A stretch of DNA of 64,000 nt from Bacteroidota bacterium. Its GTDB lineage: Bacteria > Bacteroidota > Bacteroidia > Bacteroidales > WCHB1-69. Positions 7,629 through 13,882 of the stretch are shown here, in pieces. The notes under the pieces were generated by a model. That model was not told the origin of the DNA and made no database searches. It worked only from the letters and a program-made list of their open reading frames with translations. Numbering within the stretch: the first letter of the stretch is position 1; each line of letters begins with the position of its first letter. A program made the translations under genes and the position numbers. Where the stretch lies: NCBI GenBank assembly GCA_009786185.1, contig WQTS01000143.1:30270-94269 (forward strand). The letters run 5' to 3'.

Positions 7629-8880
7629 AAAAAACCGTCTCCACAACCTTCCCAAAAACAGAAATCCCATTAAAAGGCGTATTCTTCGATTTAGACATCA
7701 TAGTCGAAGTATCAATCGCATATTCCTGTTGAAGCTCAGCAATGGCAAATTCTGCCCTCATCCCTTCTACAATTTTCCCTTTGTTAAGTCTCATTAACTC
7801 AGATGGATTGGTGGCCATCAATTTTACCAACTGCGAAAGAGTTATAAAACCGCCTTTCACCAACTTTGTGTAACACAATGGAAAAGCTAACTCCAAGCCA
7901 ATCATTCCGGGAGCGCCTTTTTCTTTGTCTTCAGCGGAATGTGGAGCATGATCGGTAGCAATGGCAAATACATTGCCGGCTTGCATCGCTTTTATTAATG
8001 CATCAATATCCTCTTGCGTTCTTAAAGGCGGATTTACGCGGTAATGATTCGCACTTTCGCCGGTAGCAAAAATATGATGCGGCGCCACTTCGCACGTAAC
8101 ATTTAAACCTTTTTCTTGCGCATGGGCAATCATTTCAATCGCCTCTTTCGTGCTCACATGACAAAAATGCAAATGCCCGCTATTCCCTTCTCCTTTCTCC
8201 CTTCTCTCTTCTCCGCTTATAGATTCGAACAGCCGCAAATCCCTCGCCGTCATCTCATTCTCTGCTTTCCGCATATCGGTGGCGCTGTATTTCGAGTCTT
8301 CGGCATGAGATAAAACAGTGATATTTTTTTCTTTACAAATCTCAAAAATCTGCTTCATAGTCGCATCATCTTGCACGCCTTTACCATCATCTGTAATAAA
8401 AAGTATTTCATTTTTTTTCAATGATTTCAGGTGTTCGATGTCGAAACCTTCTAAATCTTTTGTCATACTTAAAGTTTGGTTTACTGTAATTCCGCAAATT
8501 TTTTTGGCTCGTTTTTCAATTTCGCGCGCTTGTTTTATGGAGCTGCATACCGGACAAGTATTTGGCATTAAATTTACTGCGGTGTAACCTCCTTTGATGG
8601 CGGCTTCGCAACCGGTTTGCAAATCTTCCTTATAAGTAAAACCCGGATCGCGAAAATGAGCGTGCAAATCGGTGAAAGCGGGCATAATTACTACATCTTC
8701 ACCGGTAAAATCGCGCACAATCAAGTTACTGTTATAAAGACCATAGGCGCCCAGAATTTCAAAAGCGGGCTCATCAATAGTTTCGGCTACTTGGGTAATG
8801 ATGCCGTCTTCTACAAGAATACAACCCATAAAATCTTGGGTATCATCTACAATGCGAATGTTTTTATAAAGAGTTTGCAT
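7627..8880 (-). CDS. pyrC: Dihydroorotase
   Basis: A 417-residue amidohydrolase of pyrimidine synthesis, closing carbamoyl-aspartate to dihydroorotate in the cytoplasm. The metal site motif DLHAHFRDPG is at residues 71-80 (His73, His75), followed by the class signature GGYTAVNLMPNTCPV. Later metal and substrate residues appear in LSHAEDS, HFCHVSTKEA and IATDHAPH. Length matches type I dihydroorotases. Start at 8880 (MQTLYKNIRIV) gives the expected N-terminus. An oddity is a Glu/Arg/Lys/Gly-rich insert (SGEERREKGEGNSG, about residue 222-235) just before the conserved HLHFCHVST; it is encoded by a heptamer tandem repeat (8185-8219). The gene stands alone between two inverted copies of a 9-nt-periodic repeat. 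Confidence 0.93.
   Translation of the reverse strand: MQTLYKNIRIVDDTQDFMGCILVEDGIITQVAETIDEPAFEILGAYGLYNSNLIVRDFTGEDVVIMPAFTDLHAHFRDPGFTYKEDLQTGCEAAIKGGYTAVNLMPNTCPVCSSIKQAREIEKRAKKICGITVNQTLSMTKDLEGFDIEHLKSLKKNEILFITDDGKGVQDDATMKQIFEICKEKNITVLSHAEDSKYSATDMRKAENEMTARDLRLFESISGEERREKGEGNSGHLHFCHVSTKEAIEMIAHAQEKGLNVTCEVAPHHIFATGESANHYRVNPPLRTQEDIDALIKAMQAGNVFAIATDHAPHSAEDKEKGAPGMIGLELAFPLCYTKLVKGGFITLSQLVKLMATNPSELMRLNKGKIVEGMRAEFAIAELQQEYAIDTSTMMSKSKNTPFNGISVFGKVVETVF
8185..8219. repeat. Heptamer tandem repeat inside pyrC
   Basis: Five consecutive 7-nt units on the plus strand: CCCTTCT, CCTTTCT, CCCTTCT, CTCTTCT and CCGCTTA. The last unit is identical to the unit repeated in gldH (24088-24108, read on that gene's coding strand). 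Because 7 is not a multiple of 3, gain or loss of one unit would shift the pyrC frame. Confidence 0.7.
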
Positions 8881-8919
8881 AATAAAAGTTTTGGCGAAGG
8901 TATATGAAATTTTGAAAAA

Positions 8920-8965
8920 TTGGCACGCAGATGACGCAGATTTAACAGATAGACACAGATTTTAA
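8920..8965 (-). repeat. 9-nt-periodic repeat, ATCTGCGTC family, copy 3
   Basis: On the minus strand the units read AAATCTGTG, TCTATCTGT, TAAATCTGC, GTCATCTGC, GTGCC. It lies between the divergent pyrC and rlmB genes and is inverted relative to copy 2. Confidence 0.75.
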
Positions 8966-9004
8966 TTAAAAAATCGTGTTTCTTTGCGGAAAAATATAAA
9001 TATT

Positions 9005-9742
9005 ATGCAAGAAAATACGATTTATGGTTTTCGTCCTATTCTGGAAGCGATTGAAAGTGAGAAAACGATTGACAAAGTATTGATTCAAAAAGGTCTGCAA
9101 GGCGATTTATTCAAAGATTTGTTTATCAAAGTTCGACATCATAAAATACCGTTTCAATATGTTCCGGTAGAAAAATTAAACAAAATCACGCGAGGCAACC
9201 ACCAAGGCGTGATTGCGTTTTTATCAGCCATTGAGTATCAAAGTATTTTTGATATTGTGCCCACTATTTTTGAAGAAGGGCGTAATCCTTTTATCGTTAT
9301 TTTGGATAAAATTACTGACGTGCGCAACATTGGCGCCATTGCCCGTTCAGCAGAATGCGCCGGTGTTGACGCAATTGTTTTACCCTTGAAAGGAGGCGCC
9401 CAATTGAACGACGATGCCGTAAAAAGCTCCTGCGGTGCACTGCTAAAGTTGCCTATTTGTAGGCACTCTAATTTAGTGGAAGTGATAAATTTTCTAAAAG
9501 AATCCGGTATAGAAATAATTGGCGTATATGAAAAAGCTAAGAAAAAGTACTATGATAAAGAATTTACCCAACCGGTATGTATTATCATGGGTAATGAGTA
9601 TGAAGGCATTGCATGGGATTATTTGCGCGAGTGCAACGATTCGATAAAAATTCCGATGGTGGGGACGATTGATTCGCTTAACGTTTCCGTGGCTACAGGG
9701 ATTGTGTTGTTTGAGGTGGTGAAACAGAGGATAAAGGATTGA
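9005..9742 (+). CDS. rlmB: TrmH/SpoU-family RNA 2'-O-methyltransferase (RlmB-like)
   Basis: A 245-residue SPOUT methyltransferase that probably methylates the 2'-hydroxyl of a 23S rRNA guanosine. Start at ATG 9005 (MQENTIYGFRPILEAI); an upstream TTG in frame at 8984 is less likely. Residues 1-80 form the L30e-like substrate-binding domain (GFRPILEAI, TRGNHQGVIAF). Residues 90-245 are the knotted SpoU domain with the three motifs: KITDVRNIGAIARSAECAG, IIMGNEYEGIAW and IPMVGTIDSLNVSVATGI, all intact. The motif TTTCTTTGC just upstream is a near match to the Bacteroidota -7 box. It is expressed divergently from pyrC. RlmB versus a close SpoU paralogue cannot be settled by eye. Confidence 0.9.
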   Translation: MQENTIYGFRPILEAIESEKTIDKVLIQKGLQGDLFKDLFIKVRHHKIPFQYVPVEKLNKITRGNHQGVIAFLSAIEYQSIFDIVPTIFEEGRNPFIVILDKITDVRNIGAIARSAECAGVDAIVLPLKGGAQLNDDAVKSSCGALLKLPICRHSNLVEVINFLKESGIEIIGVYEKAKKKYYDKEFTQPVCIIMGNEYEGIAWDYLRECNDSIKIPMVGTIDSLNVSVATGIVLFEVVKQRIKD

Positions 9743-9791
9743 TTTTTGCAAAAAAAAACTATCAAAAACATGGAGAATTCATTTTTTTCTA

Positions 9792-9800
9792 TATCTTTGC
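9792..9800 (+). promoter_or_regulatory. Bacteroidota-type -7 promoter element (TATCTTTGC)
   Basis: TATCTTTGC matches TAnnTTTG and lies 30 bp before the carbonic anhydrase start. No good TTTG -33 box is visible at the expected distance. Confidence 0.5.
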
Positions 9801-9829
9801 GGATATGTTAACCCCTAAAAAATAAAAAA

Positions 9830-10552
9830 ATGATGAAAATGGTGAAATTTTTTATCCCGGTTATTGCTCTTGCAGTTTTAGTATCATGTGGCGAGAACCA
9901 GACAAAAATCGAAAAACACAGCAAAGTGCTTTCAAAAGAAGAACAAGCAAACTTGACGCCTGATATGGTGATCGAGATTCTTAAGAAAGGCAACGAAGAG
10001 TTCGTGCACAACGAGCTTACTGTTAGAAACAATCCCGAGCTCATACGCGATGCTGCTAACGGACAATATCCGATGGCTGTAATTTTATCGTGCCTTGATT
10101 CTCGCGTTCCGGTAGAAGATGTCTTCCACCGTGCTATTGGCGACATTTTTGTTGCCCGCGTTGCCGGTAATATTGTAAATACCGATATTTTGGGAAGTAT
10201 GGAGTTTGCATGCAAAGCATCCGGCGCTAAGTTGATAATGGTGTTGGGACATGGTGCATGCGGCGCTGTAAAGTCAGCTATTAGTAATGTAGAGCTTGGA
10301 AACATTACTGAAATGTTAAGTAAAATTAAACCGGCTGTAAGCGAAAGCAGAGCAGAGTTTACCGGTGATGCAACAGCAAGTAACGCAGAGTTTGTGGATA
10401 TTGTTGGCATAAACAACGTAGCATTAGCGGTTCAAGAAATTCGCGATAGAAGTCCGATTTTGAAAGAAATGGAAGACAAAGGCGAAATTAAAATCATTGG
10501 TGGATACTATGATATGCACACCGGAAAGGTTGAATTTTTCGAAAATATGTAA
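9830..10552 (+). CDS. Beta-class carbonic anhydrase, predicted lipoprotein
   Basis: A 240-residue beta-carbonic anhydrase interconverting CO2 and bicarbonate. Zinc and catalytic residues are all present: Cys88, Asp90 and Arg92 in SCLDSR, then His141 and Cys144 in GHGACGA. The N-terminus MMKMVKFFIPVIALAVLVSCG is a lipoprotein signal with Cys20 as the lipidation site, so the enzyme should be anchored in the envelope rather than cytoplasmic. Exported beta-carbonic anhydrases exist but are less common than cytoplasmic ones. The gene is monocistronic: promoter-like TATCTTTGC upstream and a strong terminator directly downstream. Codon use looks like that of the neighbours. Confidence 0.9.
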   Translation: MMKMVKFFIPVIALAVLVSCGENQTKIEKHSKVLSKEEQANLTPDMVIEILKKGNEEFVHNELTVRNNPELIRDAANGQYPMAVILSCLDSRVPVEDVFHRAIGDIFVARVAGNIVNTDILGSMEFACKASGAKLIMVLGHGACGAVKSAISNVELGNITEMLSKIKPAVSESRAEFTGDATASNAEFVDIVGINNVALAVQEIRDRSPILKEMEDKGEIKIIGGYYDMHTGKVEFFENM

Positions 10553-10584
10553 AAAAAATAGTTAGCAACAGCTGAGTCTCATAA

Positions 10585-10613
10585 TCTCATAACGGAGGTT
10601 ATGAGACTTTTTT
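10585..10613 (+). terminator. Rho-independent terminator after carbonic anhydrase
   Basis: Stem TCTCATAAC / GTTATGAGA with loop GGAG, followed by C and a T run. A second GTCTCATAA arm just upstream (10577-10585) could pair alternatively with the same right arm. Confidence 0.85.
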
Positions 10614-10630
10614 ATATAATTTAAGCAAAC

Positions 10631-11647
10631 ATGCTATACACCAATCTCTCTGCCTTAAAAAGAAGAATAAACCAACTGAGCACCGATGCACAACCTTTTT
10701 TCTTTGTGATAAATTACGAACAAACAGAAGGTTACCTTGTTGAAAATCCGTTGAATCAGTTTGAAATTTTTTTTAAGTTTCCAAGGGTGACGCATAAGCC
10801 TTTCTTGTTCTCTCCAACCCGCACACCGCACACCGCTCACCGCACACCAATGGCTTCAAATGAAATTATCTTCAACGTCATTCCAAGCAAGTTTGAAACA
10901 TACAAAAGTAAATTTGACAGATTACAAGAATATTTCAAAAGCCAAGAGATATCATTAGCAAATTTAACGGAACGAACTGAAATAGAAACAAATTTGTCGT
11001 TAGAAAGCATATTTGCTTTAAGCGAATCATTGTATCAAATTTATATTCCCAACAAATTTGTATGCTTTTCTCCTGAGAGATTTGTGAAAATTACTGACGG
11101 AATAATTTTTGCCAACCCCATGAAAGGAACAATAGATGCCAATATTCCTAATGCAGAGCAAATTATATTGGAAGATCAAAAAGAAATTGATGAGCACAAC
11201 AGAACCGTGAGCCTTTTAAGTGAGGAGCTAAGCGTAATTGCCAAAAATGTTCATACTGCACGATTTAGGTACATAGACAGATTAAAAACAAATAGAAAAG
11301 ATTTGTTACAAGTTAGTTCGGAGATAATTGGTGAACTTCCTCCTGATTACACACAACATTTGGGAGACATTATTTTTTCTCTTTTACCCGCAGGCTCTAT
11401 TACCGGAACACCAAAACAAAAAGCATTGGAAATATTGCATAAAATAGAAGGCATAGAAAGAAATTATTACTGCGGAATTGCCGGTTATTTTGATGGCAAA
11501 GAATTGGATTCAGCCGTTTTAATTCGTTTTATTGAGCAGGATTCCAATAAATTATATTTTAGAAGCGGCGGCGGAACTACGATTAACAGTATTTGTGAAA
11601 AAGAATATCAAGAAGTATTAAACAAAGTGTATTTGCCTTTTATATGA
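10631..11647 (+). CDS. pabB: Aminodeoxychorismate synthase component I (chorismate-binding)
   Basis: A 338-residue chorismate-utilising enzyme, making aminodeoxychorismate for folate synthesis. The conserved C-terminal signatures are present: AGSITGTPKQKALEIL, GIERNYYCGIAGYF and FRSGGGTTINS. Length fits the short PabB form of Bacteroidota. The PabC-type lyase follows with an ATGA overlap (11644), which supports PabB over anthranilate synthase. The N-terminal domain contains an unusual Thr/His/Pro/Arg segment (SPTRTPHTAHRTPMAS, about residues 63-76) encoded by four 7-nt repeats at 10819-10846. It falls between PFLF and the conserved region that begins IIFNVIPSKFETYK, at a place where relatives usually have a short loop. 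Confidence 0.88.
   Translation: MLYTNLSALKRRINQLSTDAQPFFFVINYEQTEGYLVENPLNQFEIFFKFPRVTHKPFLFSPTRTPHTAHRTPMASNEIIFNVIPSKFETYKSKFDRLQEYFKSQEISLANLTERTEIETNLSLESIFALSESLYQIYIPNKFVCFSPERFVKITDGIIFANPMKGTIDANIPNAEQIILEDQKEIDEHNRTVSLLSEELSVIAKNVHTARFRYIDRLKTNRKDLLQVSSEIIGELPPDYTQHLGDIIFSLLPAGSITGTPKQKALEILHKIEGIERNYYCGIAGYFDGKELDSAVLIRFIEQDSNKLYFRSGGGTTINSICEKEYQEVLNKVYLPFI
10819..10846. repeat. Heptamer tandem repeat inside pabB
   Basis: Four 7-nt units CCGCACA, CCGCACA, CCGCTCA, CCGCACA, running straight into CCAATGG. The unit is a two-base variant of the CCGCTTA unit in gldH and pyrC. A change of one unit would cause a frameshift. Confidence 0.75.
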
Positions 11648-12249
11648 AAAAGCCTGTTTTTGTTGAAACATTAAGAATTGAAAACGGAATTATTTATAAC
11701 CTTGATATTCACCAAGAAAGAATGTATAAAACCGCTTTCTTTCATTATGGAACGAAGCCGGAATTAAAGATAGATATGGCTGAAATCCCTTCACATTTAC
11801 AAAAAGAAAGAATAAAATGCAGAGTTTTATACGCTGATAATGTGATAGCTACAGAATATCACGCTTATCAAATAAAAAAAATCTGTTCCTTACAAATTGT
11901 AGAGGATAATAACATCGAATACAATCATAAATTTGTGGATAGAAATGCTCTAAATAACTTGTTTGAACAAAGAAATGGCACTGATGACATAATTATTGTA
12001 AAAAACGGCAACATAACCGATACCTCATTTGCGAATCTTGTATTTGAATCTTTAGAAGGCGAGTTGTTTACACCCAAAACCTATTTGCTTGAAGGAACCA
12101 AACGAAAGCTCTTATTAAAAACGGGCATTATTAAAGAAAAAACGATTACGGTAGATGACATGGCGTTATACAAAAAGATTTATTTGATAAATGCGATGGT
12201 TGATATTGGGGATGGAGTTTCGGTGGGAGTGACTTCGGTTGGGTTGTAG
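11644..12249 (+). CDS. pabC: Aminotransferase class IV, probable 4-amino-4-deoxychorismate lyase
   Basis: A 201-residue fold-type IV PLP enzyme of the short form found in Bacteroidota. Paired with pabB by the 4-bp ATGA overlap, it probably removes pyruvate from aminodeoxychorismate to give p-aminobenzoate. Family features: VETLRIENGIIYNLDIHQERM at the start, and the PLP-phosphate region NGNITDTSFANLVFE and TPKTYLLEGTKRKLLL in the second half. A candidate Schiff-base Lys lies in YNHKFVDRN. The last codons approach the promoter of the restriction-modification pair. Assignment as PabC rests on the gene pair plus family; branched-chain or D-amino-acid aminotransferase activity is the alternative. 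Confidence 0.82.
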   Translation: MKKPVFVETLRIENGIIYNLDIHQERMYKTAFFHYGTKPELKIDMAEIPSHLQKERIKCRVLYADNVIATEYHAYQIKKICSLQIVEDNNIEYNHKFVDRNALNNLFEQRNGTDDIIIVKNGNITDTSFANLVFESLEGELFTPKTYLLEGTKRKLLLKTGIIKEKTITVDDMALYKKIYLINAMVDIGDGVSVGVTSVGL

Positions 12250-12283
12250 TTTGAATGCCGTAACGAAAAAAGTGTACTTTTGC
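12250..12283 (+). promoter_or_regulatory. Promoter of the restriction-modification operon
   Basis: TTTG at 12250-12253 and TACTTTTGC at 12275-12283, separated by 21 nt. This is a very good match to the Bacteroidota consensus TTTG-N19-21-TAnnTTTG. It lies 20 bp before the methyltransferase start, leaving a very short leader. Confidence 0.75.
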
Positions 12284-12301
12284 AAGTTACTTTTTACTAA
12301 A

Positions 12302-13153
12302 ATGGAACTAAAAACAGACTTATTTTTGGGAGACTGCCGGAAAGAATTAAAGAAAATTCCCGATAATTCTGTAGATCTAATTGTAACATCACCACCTTAC
12401 GCAGACCAACGACAATCAACATACGGAGGTGTAAGCGTTGATGAATACGTTAAATGGTTTTTACCCATTTCTAAAGAACTTCTTCGAGTACTCAAACCTA
12501 CAGGAACGTTCATTTTAAATATAAAAGAAAAAGTAGTTGATGGAGAACGAAGCACGTATGTAATGGAACTTATATTAGAAATGAGGAAACAAGGTTGGCT
12601 TTGGACAGAAGAATTTATTTGGCATAAAAAAAATTGTTTCCCCGGAAAATGGTCAAACCGTTTTCGCGATGCTTGGGAAAGGCTTTTGCAGTTCAATAAA
12701 AGTCGGAAATTTAACATGTATCAAGATGCTGTAAAAGTGCCGATTGGGAATTGGGCAAAAGGCAGGTTGAAAAACTTAAGCGAAACAGATAAGATTCGTG
12801 ATAATTCAAGAAATGGTAGCGGCTTTGGGAAGAATATTTCTAATTGGGTTGGAAAAGAAACCGTATATCCAACAAATGTAATTCATTTAGCTACAGAATG
12901 TAGCAATAAAAACCACAGTGCTGTTTTTCCGAGAGAATTACCTGAATGGTTTATAAAATTGTTCACACAAGAATACGATACCGTATTAGATCCGTTTATG
13001 GGTTCAGGAACAACAATAGAAGTTGCTAATCGAATGAAAAGACACTCAATAGGAATAGAAATTATTTCTGAATATCATGATGAAGTAAAACAACAATTTG
13101 CCCCAGTAGAATATTTTTTAATGGAATCCGAAATAAAATATGGAACAAATTAG
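12302..13153 (+). CDS. Type II DNA methyltransferase, probable N4-cytosine
   Basis: A 283-residue modification methyltransferase protecting DNA from the nuclease encoded next. Start at ATG 12302, because a good promoter sits just upstream and the family N-terminus (LFLGDCRKELKKIPDNSVDLI) follows directly. Catalytic motif IV TSPPY is at residues 29-33; the SAM-binding motif DPFMGSGTT is at 230-238. Motif IV preceding motif I is the beta-class order, and SPPY rather than DPPY favours N4-cytosine methylation. The downstream nuclease overlaps by 14 bp. The pair sits between pabC and uvrA without visible integrase or direct repeats. Recognition sequence is not readable. Confidence 0.9.
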   Translation: MELKTDLFLGDCRKELKKIPDNSVDLIVTSPPYADQRQSTYGGVSVDEYVKWFLPISKELLRVLKPTGTFILNIKEKVVDGERSTYVMELILEMRKQGWLWTEEFIWHKKNCFPGKWSNRFRDAWERLLQFNKSRKFNMYQDAVKVPIGNWAKGRLKNLSETDKIRDNSRNGSGFGKNISNWVGKETVYPTNVIHLATECSNKNHSAVFPRELPEWFIKLFTQEYDTVLDPFMGSGTTIEVANRMKRHSIGIEIISEYHDEVKQQFAPVEYFLMESEIKYGTN

Positions 13154-13880
13154 TATAACAGAAGTTACAGATTATGTAGAAGCCAATATAGGCATATTTC
13201 ATGAAAAACGTATAAAAAGCTTAGACAATTTGAAGTTGAGTAAAGTGCTAAAACGTAAAAACCCTTACTTGTTCAAAGCTAAATATACAACAACTTCAGA
13301 ACAAATTATCAAAAGTATTGTTGATGCTCATATTTCTTCTAACGAAGAGACAATTTTTGGTAATTGGTTGGAAGGATTAGCAATTTTCATCAATGAAAAA
13401 GTATATGGCGGAAGAAAATCAGGGATTCCGAATATTGATCTTGAGTTTGACAAAGATAATATGAGATATATCATCACAATAAAATCAGGGCCAAACTGGG
13501 GGAATAGCCGTCAAATTGCAAAAATGATTTCAGATTTTAAAACCGCCAAAAAAACATTGAGAACAAGTAATTCCCAACTCAATGTAGTAGCTATAAACGG
13601 TTGTTGTTACGGAACAGATAACAATCCTGATAAAGGAGATTATTTTAAATATTGTGGCCAAGAATTTTGGTCATTTATTTCAGGAAACGAAAATCTTTAT
13701 ATTGACATCATTGAACCGTTAGGGCATAGGGCAAGAGAACGTAACGAAGAATTTTTAATCTCATATACGCAGATTATTAATAAATTTACTAGACAGTTTT
13801 CCAATGATTACTGTAATGATAACGGAGAAATAAATTGGAGAAAAATTGTACAATTTAATTCAGAAATGACAAAAAGATAA
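13140..13880 (+). CDS. Type II restriction endonuclease (PmeII-like family)
   Basis: A 246-residue protein that I recognise as resembling the PmeII-type restriction endonuclease family. Conserved segments are LKRKNPYLFKAK, ETIFGNWLEGLAIFI, VYGGRKSGIPNIDLEF, ITIKSGPNWGNS and GCCYG. The likely catalytic core is Asp in NIDLEF and Lys in TIKSG, a PD-(D/E)XK-like arrangement with the acidic middle residue replaced. Its start lies inside the methyltransferase gene (14-bp overlap), a common way to keep nuclease synthesis behind methylation. The gene ends 2 bp before uvrA, so uvrA may be read from the same transcript. The specificity cannot be given from sequence alone. Confidence 0.8.
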   Translation: MEQISITEVTDYVEANIGIFHEKRIKSLDNLKLSKVLKRKNPYLFKAKYTTTSEQIIKSIVDAHISSNEETIFGNWLEGLAIFINEKVYGGRKSGIPNIDLEFDKDNMRYIITIKSGPNWGNSRQIAKMISDFKTAKKTLRTSNSQLNVVAINGCCYGTDNNPDKGDYFKYCGQEFWSFISGNENLYIDIIEPLGHRARERNEEFLISYTQIINKFTRQFSNDYCNDNGEINWRKIVQFNSEMTKR

Positions 13881-13882
13881 TA

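Noticed and set aside
12239..12301. Extension of the methyltransferase upstream
   Set aside because: It overlaps pabC and contains the promoter; the family N-terminus starts at 12302.
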